Below are positions 21,388-33,114 of a stretch of 64,000 nucleotides of DNA, piece by piece (position 1 is the first letter of the stretch; each line of letters starts with the position of its first letter). The notes under the pieces are model-generated. The model searched no databases. It was not told the DNA's origin and worked only from the letters and a program-made list of their open reading frames with translations. Made by a program: the position numbers and the translations under genes. This DNA is from Vombatus ursinus (Eukaryota > Chordata > Mammalia > Diprotodontia > Vombatidae), in the NCBI RefSeq assembly GCF_900497805.2, contig NW_020954569.1, positions 29,109,694-29,173,693 of the forward strand, read 5' to 3'.

Positions 21388-22203
21388 TTTTTTATATTTT
21401 ATTAATTAATTTATTTTATCAACAATCACTGTCATAAGCTTTTAGTTTTTAAATTTTTCTCCCTCTCCTTCTCCCCTCCCCCCTCAACATGGCATGCTAT
21501 CTGATATAGGCTATACACATTCATTCCTGTAAAACATATTTTCACATTAGTGATGTTGTAAGGAAGAATTAGAACCAATAGGAGGAAAGAGAAAACAAAA
21601 CAAAACAGAAGAAAAAATAGCGAATAGTATGCTTGAATCTGCATTCAAACTCCATAGTTCTTTCTTTGGATGTGGTTAGCATTTTCCGTCATGAAACCTT
21701 TGGAGATGTCTTAAATCCTTGCATTGCTGAGAAGAGCTAAGTCTATCAAAGTAAGTAATTACACAATGTGGCTGTTACTGTGTTCTCCTGGTTGTGCTCA
21801 CTTCACTCAGTATTAGTCCATACAAGTCTTTCCAGATTTTTCTGAAGTATGCCTGCTCATCATTTCTTATAGCACAATATTATTCCCTTGCATTAATAAA
21901 CCACAGTTTGTTCAGCCATTCCTCAATTGATGAGCATCCCCTCAATTTCCAATTATTTGCCATGACAAAAAGAGTTGCTATAAATATTTTTTCTACATGT
22001 GGGTCCTTTTCTCATTTTTATGAGCTCTTTGGGATACAGCCCTAGAAGTGCTATTCCTGGGTCAAAGGTTATGCACATTTTATAGCCCTTTGGACATAGT
22101 TCCAAATTGCTTTCCAAAATGGTTGGATCATTTCACAACTCTACCAACAATGCGTTAGTGTTCCAATTTTCCTACATCTTCTCCAACATTTATAATTTTC
22201 CTG
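21388..22203 (-). mobile_element. nested L1 3' end, antisense, 5'-truncated
   Basis: The 816-bp insert starts with the reverse of an L1 tail (tttattaattaatttatttt) and runs back through the 3' UTR and into the last part of ORF2 (gggatacagccctagaagtg, then ttccaaattgctttccaaa). It lies between a 15-bp duplication, and the host ORF2 (EHNYKTLS) resumes exactly after it. It is therefore a secondary insertion, younger than the host L1. Confidence 0.92.
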
Positions 22204-22218
22204 TTACAAAATACTTTC

Positions 22219-23600
22219 CACACAAATAAAGTCAGGTCTAAATACTTGGGAAAACATCAGTGGCTTATGGGAAGGCTGAGCTAATATAACAAAAAATGAA
22301 AATTCTAAATTAATTTACTTATTCAGTGCCATATCAATCAAACTACCAAAATTATTTTATAAAGCTGGAAAAAAATAATAACAAGATTCATTTGGAATAA
22401 TAACAGGTCCAGAATATCAAGGGAACTAATGAAAAGAAATGCAGGGAAAGGTGGCCTAGCCATTCCAGATCTTAAATTGTATTATAAAGCAGCAATCATC
22501 AGAACTACTTGGTACTGGCTAAGAAATAGAGTGGTGGATCAATGGAATAGGTTAGATATTTAAGACACAGTAGAAATCTATTGTTTGATAAACCCAAATA
22601 CCCTGGCTTCTGGGATAAGAACTCACCATTTGACAAAAACTGCTGGAAAAACTGCCCTAGACCAAAATCTCACACCATAAAGTCAAAATGGGTTCATGAT
22701 TTAGATATCAAGGCTGATATGATAAGCAAACTAGAAGAGCAAGGAATAGTTCACCTATCAGATTTATGGAGAACAGAATTTATGATCAAACAGGAGATAG
22801 AGAACATTATGAATTACAAAATGGATAATTTCTATTACATTAAATTGAAAAGTTTTACACACACCAAGTCAATGAAACTAAGATTAGGAGGGAAGCAGAA
22901 AACTGGGAAAGAATTTTTATAACTAGTGTCTCTGATAAGGGCCTCATTTCTAAAATTTGTAGAGAACTAAGTCAAATTTATAAGAATACATGTCATTCCC
23001 CAATTGATAAATGGTCAAAGGAGATGAACAGATAGTTTTCAGATGAAGAAATTAAAGCCATCTATAGTCATATTAAAAAATGCTCTAAATCACTATTGAT
23101 TAGAGAAATGCAAATCAAAACACCTATCATTGGCCAACATGACAAAACAGGAAAATGATAAATGTTGAAGAAGATGTGGAAAAATTGGAACATTAATACA
23201 TTGTTAGTGGATATGTCAACTATTTTGGAGAGCAATTTGGAACTATGCTCAAAGGGCTATAAAAATGTGCATACCCTTTAATCCAGCAATAGCACTTCTA
23301 GGATTGTGTCCCAAAGAGATCTTACAAATGGAAAAAGGACCCATATGTACAAAAATATTTATAGCAGCTCTATAGTTGGTGGTAACAAATTGGAAATTGA
23401 GGTGATGCCCATCAATTGGGGAATGGCTGAACAAGTTGTGGTATATTAATGTAATGGAATACTATCATGCTATAAGAAATGATGAGCAAACAGACTTCAG
23501 AAAAACCTGGAAAGACTTGTATGAATTAATGCTGAGTGAGGTGAGCAGAACCAAGAGAGAACATTGTACACAGTAACAGCCACATTGTATGATGACTAAC
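22219..23600 (+). pseudogene. L1 ORF2p C-terminal region
   Basis: After the nested insert the ORF2 reading continues: AGKGGLAIPDLKLYYKAAI-like block near 22440-22500, WYWLRNRVVDQWNRL, FDKPKYPGFWDKNSPFDKN, SKWVHDLDIKADMISKLEE (the longest open piece is 22581-22922), IDKWSKEMNRF-like block near 23010, and the C-terminal NPAIALLGLCPKEILQME and MEYYHAIRNDEQ-like blocks near 23280 and 23460. Frames change several times. This part of ORF2p binds RNA and is needed for target-primed reverse transcription in intact L1. Confidence 0.88.
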
Positions 23601-23900
23601 TCTGATAGACTTAGCTCTTCTCAGTAATGCAATTATCTAAGACACCTCTAAAAGTCTCATGCTGGAAAATGCTATCCACATCCAGAGAAAGAACTATGAA
23701 GTTTATTTTGTTTTCTGTTTCTTGTGGTACCTCCTATTGATTCAAATTCTTCTTTACAACATCATTAATGTGAAAATATGTTTAATAGTAATTTATATGT
23801 AGAGCATATATCGGATTGCATGCTATCTTGGGGAGGGGGAGAAAATTTAAAACTCAAAAGCTTATGTAAGTGAATATTGAAAATTAAAAATAAATTAATA

Positions 23901-23990
23901 AAAAATAATATCCACCAAAAGCAAGGTTTAAACCTAAGTCTTATTAATTACAATTTTAGCCCTCTCTCCCCTTTACCACAGTACTTAGTG
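23901..23990 (-). repeat. MIR SINE, antisense, right half, with L1 TSD copy
   Basis: Contains the second 18-bp target-site copy (23901-23918) and then the remainder of the MIR (head region) begun at 17266. Confidence 0.8.
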
Positions 23991-24119
23991 TTCATCAGAA
24001 GCAAGAAATGTAATTGTTATTAAGCTTGGATGACACAAAGGACTGTATCAGCCTGGTATTGGCAACAATATCATTTTCAAACTGAACAAAAATGGAGTTC
24101 TTCCTTATCCATGAATTAT

Positions 24120-24300
24120 AATAATCATATCATAGAGTGTTTGAATTGGAAAGATTCTTAAATATTAGACCAGCTCCATCACTTTATAGATGATGAAAAT
24201 GAGACCCAGAGGGATGATCTGCTTTGCTCCAGGACAAAGAGTTAGTTGGTGGCAGAGTTATGACTGTATCTCAGATCTTCTGAGTATGAGGATGTTTTCT
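24120..24300 (-). repeat. MIR3-like SINE, antisense
   Basis: catcactttatagatgatgaaaatgagacccagag, then aaagagttagttggtggcagagttatgac and cagatcttctgag follow the reverse order of MIR. It is diverged. Confidence 0.7.
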
Positions 24301-24643
24301 TTATTTCTATACTGATTAAATTTTTCAACATTTCTTCACAAATTCTCTTTGACAACACTCTGAAATTCATAATTTCTTTGCTCTAGACCATAAGTTCCAT
24401 TCACAGAGCCCATGTTCTCCCCACTTTTATCCACACCCTATGTTTCTGTGCATATTAAGGAGTGAAATTACCTCTGGGTAGCTCATTACTAGTTCTTGCT
24501 CAGTTTGGACATTAAGTCTTCTGTCAATTTTGTCATTTGAAATCAGACTATGATGGTCTCATCAGTACTCACTGAAAGGGCAATGGATTGAGGAGTCATA
24601 TGTCCTCAGAGAGCTCAACCAGAGAATTAACAAGAGAGAAACA
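24301..24643. other. unassigned sequence
   Basis: No repeat family or gene is recognised. Confidence 0.4.
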
Positions 24644-24647
24644 AAGT

Positions 24648-24717
<70 letters not shown>

Positions 24718-24800
24718 GAGACAGAGACAGACAGAGAGAGAAAGAGACAGAGCCAGAGAAACAGAGACACAGAGGGAGAAAGACACAGAGAGAAAATAGG
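24644..24800. repeat. (TG)n(AG)n compound microsatellite
   Basis: TG repeats (24644-24671) switch to AG repeats (24672-24714), followed by degenerate acagagac-type repeats to about 24800. The Ser/Leu- and Arg/Glu-rich open frames across it are artefacts of the repeat. Confidence 0.95.
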
Positions 24801-26478
24801 GGCATGCCATGTGCTTAAACTGATATGCTAACTTCTCTCTAATATCCCCTGCCCTGAACACTGCTATATCATCACCACAACTGACTAGTTACTGATCTGT
24901 TCCTCTTCCCTCCTGTTAATTTTATTGATGCCCAATCAAGTCTCTTTTGTCTCTGGTATAAATTTTCTGTTTTCCCCCCAAGAGAATTGCTAACAAATAT
25001 AAGGTAACAAATAAGGTAAAACAAGGCAAAAAAAGGTAACAAAAATCAAATAATTTAATAGAAATATACAGTATAGATCTGAAGAAGGTATAGATCAGAG
25101 GCATCTTGTTCAGAATTACCTATACCTTAAAGAAATTCTAATGAGCAAACCTACAGAGAGCAAGGGCTTCTTCTCTTGAAATCTTAGGAAACTTGATTCA
25201 ATATGGCACATTCTACAAGATCCCCAATTTTTTTCCACTTGGTATTGGAAATATGGGATCCTTATATAGTCCATATGGATTTAAAAAAAAACAAACTAAA
25301 TTTCACTTATTAAACTAAATATATCATCCTTTGTTGAACTTCATTTCTCTACTCCTTAAAAAGCTCTATTCATTAACCAGGTTGATTCTATCATTATCTG
25401 GGTACTATGTGCTAGAACATACTCCCTAGGTCATTGTTTATATTTAAAGATTTACTACTTTTAATTTTCTCTTCACAGTTTTATTGGTGACTTTGTTTTT
25501 ATGTCACAGTAATTTCTCTATTCTTTCTTCCTCCCAAAAGAGACACCCACATATATACATGCACACCCATCCACCCATACATATATTACATATTTGTAAT
25601 ATATATTATGTATTTCATTTGATACATATGTATATATGTATGTTAGGAAAGGAGAAAAATAATTAATTGGGAAAACAACTACTAACCCAGCTAATTTTAA
25701 TTATTTTGGTGCTTGGCCCAGGTCTTGTTCCTCTTATTCTTATATTTATCAGTGAGTAATATGGTTACTAAATTGAATAGAAAATACTTTGCTGAATAGC
25801 AAAGTATTCAATTTGCAATGTAATCATGTGAAATGTTAAAATATTTTGGCTGCTTTTTCAAAATGTTAGGGTAATATTACTATAAAGTATATATAGCAAC
25901 TGATGTAATGAAGAACCATTTGACTTCTGAGTAAATAGGTTCTTATAATTAAAGAGTTAGTTTTCAAACTAAGCTTTTTACCCTCTGCCCCTTTTATCTG
26001 TAGGATGACTTGGCACCTATATAAATTCATAAACTGAAATTGTTCTGCTACAATGCACAGTATCCTATTTGTCATTCAGTACTGTTTTCCATTTTCCAGT
26101 GCCCTGTATGACTTTGCTTATGGAATAGGAAGCAGTGTGATGCATCATTTATGTTTGTTTCCAACTTTATTGACTGATGGCCACCTTTGCTGTCAATCAT
26201 TTCATGGCTTTCTGTCAAAAGTAATATGTAAGTTTTAGTTACAGCTATGACTAAAGTGCATTCACCTGTAAACATTCAAACTAAAGTCAGAAGTCATTAT
26301 TAGCTTAGGTCATATGGTGGATGTTAAGGGCCAAATATCACCCAATACCAATGGACTGTCTAACCATCTTAAAGCAGTACATGCAACCCACCTGTATGTC
26401 ATTCCTTCTAAATAATCAGACTATGCTTTCTTATCACTTTTATTCTCTCTTTCACAACCATGAACATGTTCAATATGA
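24801..26478. other. unassigned AT-rich sequence
   Basis: No gene or repeat family is recognised. Short AT/CA tracts lie near 25545-25645. The open frames are below 70 codons and unremarkable. Confidence 0.4.
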
Positions 26479-26479
26479 A

Positions 26480-26680
26480 TGTGTGGAAAGGGAAACTTCA
26501 TTTGCAATCAGAAGACAGATTTGAATCTGGGCTTTGTTACTTTCTAACTGTGTGGTTGTGACTAAGTTACTTCAATACTTGTGGCCTACTTTCCTCATCT
26601 GCATAATAAGGAGATTGGATTCAATGACCCCTAAAGTTCTTTCCTTCTTAAAATCAACTAGCCTATGTTTAGAGAGCACT
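26480..26680 (+). repeat. MIR3-like SINE
   Basis: Head (gcaatcagaagacagatttgaatctggg), core (ctaactgtgtggttgtgac), cctcatctgcataataagg and the MIR3-type end (ttggattcaatgacccctaaagttctttcc) are all visible. Confidence 0.8.
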
Positions 26681-27190
26681 GATACAAATTTGTAAACACC
26701 TTTGCTCTCTTTTATAATTCTTAATGTAGTTATAGGAACTCCAAGAATTTCAAGAAAAAACACATCAATCACAAATGACTATTCAGGTCTCTTTGAAATG
26801 GATGAATTGCCCTTTAATCTGAACTACTTTGCTGTATTGTAAACACTATTTAAGCAGGTCACCTGATATTTCTTAGGAGAGGAGGCCTTTTGGTGGGAGA
26901 TCTTTGTGAGAGCAGATTGCTTTCTGTTTATGAAATAAAATCGGTGTTAAATAAACTTGACCTTTTAGGCCAGATGATGGGCTACACTATACTTTCATTA
27001 TATTTTTGCCATAAATACATTCTTATGTGAAAAAGCTGAATAATTTTCCCACAATCTTTGACTTTGAGGCTATAATAGGGTTTTGTGTCCTGAATGAGTT
27101 GCTACATCAACTCACAAATTAAGACAATTTTAACATGACTAGACCTGCCTTTGCATACTCATAGCCAGTATATTGGAATGGAATAGCAAA
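26681..27190. other. unassigned sequence
   Basis: No gene or repeat family is recognised. Confidence 0.4.
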
Positions 27191-27191
27191 G

Positions 27192-27222
27192 TGGTGGTGG
27201 TGGTGGTAGTAGTAGTGGTGAT
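27192..27222. repeat. (GGT/AGT)n microsatellite
   Basis: gtggtggtggtggtggtag followed by tagtagtggtg. Confidence 0.9.
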
Positions 27223-27224
27223 AT

Positions 27225-28480
27225 CAATACAGACAAAAGACAATCCCTGGCCTCAAGGAGCTTATAATTAAATGGTGGAGACAGTAGGCAAAAAATAGAA
27301 ACAAAGCTATATACAAGATAAATTGAAAATATCTAAGAGTCAAGACACTGGAATTAAGAGGGATTGGGAAAGGATTCCTACAGAAGGTGGGGCTTTAGTT
27401 GGGATTTAAAGGAAACTAAGGGAAGAAGAGAATTCTAGGCATAAGGACAATCAGAGAAATCCTGGGAGACAAGAAATAGTCTTGTTCATAGAACAAGAAA
27501 GAGGCCACTGGATTGAAGAGTACATGTTAGGGACTAAGGTTTAAGAAGATTTGAGAGGTCTAGGTTATAAAGGGCTTTTAATTTCAAAGAAAGCAGTATA
27601 TTTTCTTCTGGAGACAATAGGAACCCACTGGACTTTATTGGGGAGGGGGGTGAAATGATTATTTTGGAAAAAGCACTTTAGCAGCTGAATGGAGAATGGA
27701 TTGGACTGGGGTGAGACTTGAGGCAGGCAGACAGACACACCAGCAGGCAATTGCAGGAATTAAGGTGTGAGGTGCTAATAGCCTGAACTAGAGCAGTGGC
27801 AGTGTCTGAGGAAATAAGGGGGCATATAGGAGAGATGTTGTAAAGATAAAATCAACAGGCCTTGACAGCAAGCAAATTGAATGAAGGTCATAGTGGTGGG
27901 AGATAGTGAGGAATCCAGGTTGACTCCTAGGTTCCTAGCCTGCAGTACTAAGGGGGTGGTGTTACCCTTTAGTTATACAGAAGATTAGAGAAAGAGAGGG
28001 TTAAGGGGGGGAAATAATGAGTTCTCTCTTGGAAATATTGAGTTTAAGATGTCTACTGGACATCCAATTTGAGATGTCTAAAAAGTAGTTGAAGATGTGA
28101 GATTGGAGGTCAGCAGAGAGACTGGGACAAGAAAAGTATATGTGACAGTGATCAGAATAGAGATGATAATGAAATCCATAGAAGTTGATGAGATCACCAA
28201 GTGAAGTACTATAGAGGGAGAAGAGAAGCAGGCCCAGGTCAAAATCCTGAGGGACATTTGAGATTTGAAGGCATCATCTAAAGGAACGTCCAGCAAAGGA
28301 GACAGAGAAAGAACAGTCAGATAGGTGGGAGGAAAGCCAGTAGAGAGAGGTGTCACAAAAACTTTTTGAGAGAATATCAAGGGGGAAAACATGATTAATA
28401 GTGACAAAGACTGCAGTGAGGTCAAGGAGAATGAGGATTGAGAAAAGGTCATTTCATTTGCCAATGAAAAAGAAACAAAT
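27225..28480 (-). repeat. L2 LINE, antisense, 3' half of the RT frame
   Basis: The purine-rich plus strand is the complement of an L2 (CR1 clade) reading frame. Landmarks: cctcaaggagcttataatta (3' UTR), gacttgaggcaggcagac, gttgactcctaggttcc, gagtttaagatgtctactgg, agttgatgagatcaccaagt, ctgagggacatttga, and gtgaggtcaaggagaatgagg (complement of the LLDLSAAFD block). The YADD site near 28140-28165 is changed. It is long for an L2 remnant but full of frame changes. Confidence 0.88.
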
Positions 28481-28940
28481 CTTGCTTTTATCTAAAAAAA
28501 AAAAACAGGTATTTGCAGTAGAAATAGGAAGTTTGAACTTTCATTGTCCAAATAGTTTTCCACTTCATTTTGTATTGAAAAGGGTTTGTGATTTTATAAC
28601 AAATAAAATCTAGTTAGGGTTCAATTTCCCCACTTTACAGCTATGGTTGTGCAGGTTGTTCCTAGTGACTTCTAAAGAAACATGCATTAAATTTTAGAGA
28701 ACTTTAATGATTTTGAAAAAAATTCAAAGAAATGAAAATGATCCTTGAATATATTTGCATAATGGAAATCATCCAAATGAAAACTGTAAATTTCAAGGAC
28801 ATAACTGATTTGTTATTGCCCAGTGAAATCATCTTTTACAAATACTATAGGTTGAATATTTACTTATTTAACAGGGCTATTTACCAAGGCATTAGTCTAG
28901 TACACAGTCCTCTAGTACATACTGAATGATCTTTTTTGAG
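28481..28940. other. unassigned AT-rich sequence
   Basis: No gene or repeat family is recognised. It separates two convergent repeats. Confidence 0.4.
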
Positions 28941-28944
28941 AGGC

Positions 28945-29175
28945 AAGATGGCATAGTGGGGAGAGGGAGGAAGAAGCAGATTATTTGAATGCAAGTCCTA
29001 ACCCAGTTGTATGAGTTTGGTCAAGTCACAGAAATGGTCATAGGCTCAGTTTCCCCATCTAAAAAAGTAGAATAATAATAGGTGTCCTATATTTTATAAA
29101 AAAAAAAGGTGTGATTAATTGTATAAGGCAGTGCTTTGAAACCATCAAATACTATATAATTAGAAGGTAGTATAA
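28945..29175 (+). repeat. MIR-type SINE
   Basis: ggcaagatggcatagtgggg head, gaatgcaagtcctaaccc (B-box region), gtttggtcaagtcacag, ctcagtttccccatctaaaaaa, and a tail with ttgtataaggcagtgctttga. Confidence 0.75.
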
Positions 29176-29289
29176 TAAACAACAACAGAAGTAAACCATT
29201 TAAATATAGAAAGCAGCAAACATAGTATTTTTTTTTACAAAACATCTGTAATCAAATTTGGGGAATTTTTTCTGTCTTTGTTCCATAAA

Positions 29290-30227
29290 TTCAACAAGCT
29301 ACTGTCCTCTACCTTTAAATCACTTGTTCATTGTCCTTCCTTTGCCAATGTTTGGCAAATCCTCAACCTTGTATCAACCCCACTATCTACCTTTGCTGAC
29401 ACTATTCCTGAGTAATTGAATTTTGTTAGTCCTGGGCAGCTATACATTCATGTTATCTAATTTCAACTGCTCCTTCACTGTTGTACAATAATCCTTTGAT
29501 TAATATCTGATTGACTCTCACATTACCATAATGACTAAAAAAAAACCTTCTCTCTCAAGCTACCGACTCCCAACCATAATACAATATTTTACACCTCCTA
29601 CTGAACTGAGGAGATTGATGCAAGGCATCACAAGCTCCCCCATTTCCACTATTGCACAAGTGCAATCCTCTCTATGTCTTCACCTAGGCTCCCCCTCCTT
29701 TCTATAGATTCAGAAAATTAGATGGTCCTTATTTCAGAGGCTAACTCCTTCACTTGTACAATCTTGTCCTTCACTTGATGCAATCTTCTACTGTCCCCTT
29801 TAGGAGCTTCTTTCATCAATCGTTCTCTTTTTCTTTCTCTCATTTTCAATCTTTCCCTATCTATTCATTCATTACTCACTGCCTCTTGTATTTTTTTTGA
29901 TTCCATAACTGTACTGAAATTGCTTTTTTTTCCTGAACTTGCCAATTATCTCAATTTCTAAAGTTGTTGGATTTTGCATATTTTTTTATCTTTCTGCAGT
30001 TGATGACCTTTACCTACTTCTATATATTGTTTTCTTCCTTAGATTCCATAACATTTCTCATTCCTGATATTCCTGCTACCTATGTGACCCAGATCCTATG
30101 ACCCTTTTTCTCATCAATGAATAATCATCCATACCCTAACCTCAGCATGAGTGTTCCCCCAAAATTCTAGTCTTATCTCATCTGATACCAAGGGTTCAAT
30201 TATCAACTTTCTGCCAATGACTTTCAA

Positions 30228-30263
<36 letters not shown>

Positions 30264-30560
30264 CTCCTTTGAATTCTGATGCTGCCTTTTAAATTACTTA
30301 ATCTATATATCTCCCTTATTCCTTCTCAACCTCTGTGTCAGTATACCCCCAAATGGACTAATATTCTTCCTTCATAAAAGTTCTCATCTTACAAACTTTC
30401 CCAATTTTTCTTGATGGCAGAGTCATTCCTCATGTCATTTAATTTTTTACCTTCTGAACCATTTCTGACTCACCCTTTAATGTTATTCCCCATATCTGAT
30501 TGATGACCAAATCCAAACTATGTTACTTCTAAATGATCTCTTTTGTCTTCTCCATTCTAT
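29290..30560 (+). repeat. L2 LINE, sense, RT-region remnant
   Basis: The pyrimidine-rich sequence follows the L2 coding strand: cttcacttgtacaatcttgtcc, actgtcccctttaggagct, ctgatattcctgctac, ctcatctgataccaagggtt, gccaatgactttcaaatctatc (a degraded YADDSQI block), then catcttacaaactttccc and aacctctgtgtca. It is strongly decayed. Confidence 0.65.
30229..30262. repeat. (TATC)n microsatellite within L2
   Basis: Eight or so tetranucleotides directly follow the degraded YADD block and probably grew from the L2 'atctatctatcc' sequence. Confidence 0.93.
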
Positions 30561-30599
30561 TCTTTGAAAACATCACAGTTTAATTTATTATTATCTGCA

Positions 30600-30690
30600 T
30601 GATATGTATATGCATTTATGTATGTGTATATATATATATATGTGTGTGTGTGTGTATGTGTATGTGTGTGTATAATACACATTTATATAT
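30600..30690. repeat. TATG/TG/TA microsatellite
   Basis: Mixed tatgtatatg, tatatatata and gtgtgtgtg tract, ending at the SINE. Confidence 0.88.
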
Positions 30691-30955
30691 GGAGACAGGT
30701 GGTGCAATGGATAGAACACCATGCCTGGAGTCAGGAAGACCTGAGTTCAAATCTGATCTCAGACATTTACTAGCTGTGTGACCCTAGACAAGCCACTTAA
30801 CCATGTTTGCCTCAGTTTCCTCTTCTATAAAATGAGCTGGAGAAGGAAATAACAAACCATTCCAGGATCTTTGCCAAAAAAAAATGTCACCATGAAATGT
30901 GGACAGGACTGAAAAAATGACTGAACTCAACTGACTGAACATAACAATAATGGCC
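30691..30955 (+). repeat. long marsupial CORE-SINE (Mar1-like), near complete
   Basis: Head (ggagacaggtggtgcaatgg, gagtcaggaagacctgagtt, caaatctgatctcag), core (actagctgtgtgaccctaga), cctcagtttcctcttctataaaatg, and the long 3' block (agctggagaaggaaataaca, ccattccaggatctttgcca, gtggacaggactgaaaaaat) ending in acaataa. The 3' block resembles RTE-type LINE tails known from marsupial Mar SINEs. Confidence 0.9.
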
Positions 30956-33110
30956 ACTATTAATAATTGGCAGGGGTTGAAACCAGGCCAGTTTAGTTTA
31001 GAAAGTCAGGAAACATATGAGGCCTTTCTCAACCTAGAGAGCAAGTGAATGATAGATTGAGTAGGTATTAAGGAGAATATATTTTTATGGCTTTTTTATC
31101 CTGCTTTCATACCTCTAGCCAAATGACAATAGCACCTTATATTTGCATGGGAACTTAGGGAATTTAAATGACTCTAAGTAAAACTCTACATAGCTACCCA
31201 GTTAATACTGAGAACTGAGAGTTTCTGAGAACTAAGTTGAAGCCACAATGCCTAAATCCTGAACCCTGGCTTATTCTACCACTGTCATGTAGCTTGAATT
31301 TGCATTCCAATTACTGTTAAGGAATTAAATGATGCTTTTGTGTGGTCTATACAACATGTATATGTCCAAATGCTTCATGTTAATGCATAGATATGGCTAA
31401 TAGGTTACATAGATAGAGATCTCTGTAATCTGACCCACTCTTCTCCATGGGAGACTTCAGTTTCTGCTTTGAAGGCTGCAAGAAGAGGGCCATTCTGGGT
31501 CTTACTCTTTCCCTTGTGTATCCCCAAAAATCATATCAAGTTATATTTACATCTATTTGCCCCCTCAAATATTGGTAGCTGGGGAGTTGAGGTTAGGGTT
31601 TCAAAACACAAAAGGCACTTCCATTGTTGCTCTTTAAGAGGAGGGTAGTTTTTAGCTTGCCCTTGGCGGCTTAGCTCCTGCCCACCAAAGAGAGGTTAAA
31701 TAAAACACTAACACAAAAATTGAATAGTGAGTTAAATGCATTTATCTAGTCAAAGAGCAAATAGAAATCAAAGTTATAGAGACAACAATGAATATGTAAG
31801 AGTAAATGAGCTCTTAAAATGGGAACAACATGAGATCTTAGCTCTAATTTAAAGAGAAGGCCTAACCTTATGAAGAAGTTCTCTTTCAAAACTATTTATG
31901 GGAACAAACTGAAAATAAAGAATAAATGAAAAAAGCAGGTTCAACTGCATCTCTACAGTGTTTGAAGCCTTCCCATATGTCTCCAATCCCTTGAGCATTC
32001 TCTGTTCTTGTATATATCTCTCCCCAAAAGCCTCTGGCAACACCTAAACAATATTTGCATCAAGTAGAGATCATGCATCTCTCCAAATACAGCAAAATAC
32101 AAAATGTTCAGTTTTTATTTTTAGAAGTCTAGTTTTAGGACATTTATAGTTTGTGATCTTTCTTCAGAAAATTGTTCATGTTTCCAACCACTCATTTGTT
32201 AGGGAATGGCTCTGGTGATATGAATTCCTTTCACATTTTAGTTATCACCATTGTATTATAAGTATAAAATTTAATTGTTATTATTTATTTTGATATAGGG
32301 GGAATTCCTTTTCCTTATACCTTCTCTCTATAGGCAGTATCAAAAAATTCCTTACATTCTTTCCTTTTTACTCTTAATTAGCTGTCTTGTTAGATGTTAT
32401 AAGTATCTTTCTTAGGCACCCAGAATATTTTAATGTTTTTAATTGAAAAAAATATTTTTCAAACACTATGTATTTTGTATGATTTACTACAAGGCTGACA
32501 TCAGTCATAAGTTGGCATTTAATGATTTTTCAGAAATGAATTGACCAGGTGTTCACAAGTAGAGAATTCTATCTAGGGAACAAAATAAATCCTCAGTGTT
32601 TTCCCATATATTCATGATTTGTTTTCAGAGATTTTGTGTTAGAAGTTTTTCTTTTACATCATTTAATTTCTGCTACATAGGTATAGTCAATTTAGGCTTT
32701 AGTTTACCATATGTAGTTTAAGTGAGGTTTCCCTACTACATTACAGACATCCAAATATCTGATAAACTGATCTAAAATACATAAAAGCTATCACTCCTTG
32801 TCCAATATTTTATTTGACTCTACTAGTCATAGGTTATTTTGAAACCACTAGGCTTTATTGTTCCCAAGTCTTCTAGTAAGGAATATTTTTGTTTTCTAAT
32901 TCTATCTCAAAATTGCTTAAGGAGACTGTGCTGAACTCTGGCTGAGTACACAGAGCAAAGTCATTCAAAATGCTAATTACTCACATCTGTACAGATTACT
33001 GGAACATAAGAGACAGTAAAAGAAGGGAGTAGAAAATACAGTCCAAAGTAACATTTCCAGAACTATGAAAAAACAAATAGCTTAGGAATGCAACAAATAG
33101 GCAGAAGGAT
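30956..33110. other. unassigned ~2.1-kb stretch
   Basis: I recognise no gene. Small parts near 32185-32265 weakly resemble antisense L1 ORF2 end, without enough match to call. The 64-codon minus frame at 31849-32043 matches nothing known. It may be old unique or highly decayed DNA. Confidence 0.4.
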
Positions 33111-33114
33111 GCTG

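Larger units (their letters stand above)
17461..23900 (+). mobile_element. L1 LINE with both ends, degraded
   Basis: The element has a 5' UTR (17461-17930), ORF1 RNA-binding region (17937-18464), a purine-rich spacer (18470-19140), ORF2 with endonuclease (19141-19560), RT (20441-21387) and C-terminal part (22219-23600), and a 3' UTR ending gaaaattaaaaataaattaa. The span is 6440 bp including an 831-bp nested insert, so its own length is about 5.6 kb. Relative to L1 norms it lacks the ORF1 coiled coil. Stops and frameshifts are scattered through both frames, so it is inactive. An 18-bp target-site duplication and a split MIR fix both ends. Confidence 0.93.

Noticed and set aside
24562-24861. 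Ser/Leu- and Arg/Glu-rich open frames on both strands
   Set aside because: They are translations of the TG/AG microsatellite and its decayed flank, not genes.
28078-28464. 128-codon Ser/Leu/Thr-rich minus-strand frame as a possible membrane protein
   Set aside because: It is a shifted reading of the antisense L2 reverse transcriptase region.
30691-30955. tRNA gene (A and B box-like blocks)
   Set aside because: The blocks belong to a tRNA-derived SINE; there is no cloverleaf, and the sequence runs straight into SINE core.
32185-32265. Antisense L1 ORF2 end
   Set aside because: Only a few short blocks resemble L1 (tttgttagggaatggct); not enough to support a call.
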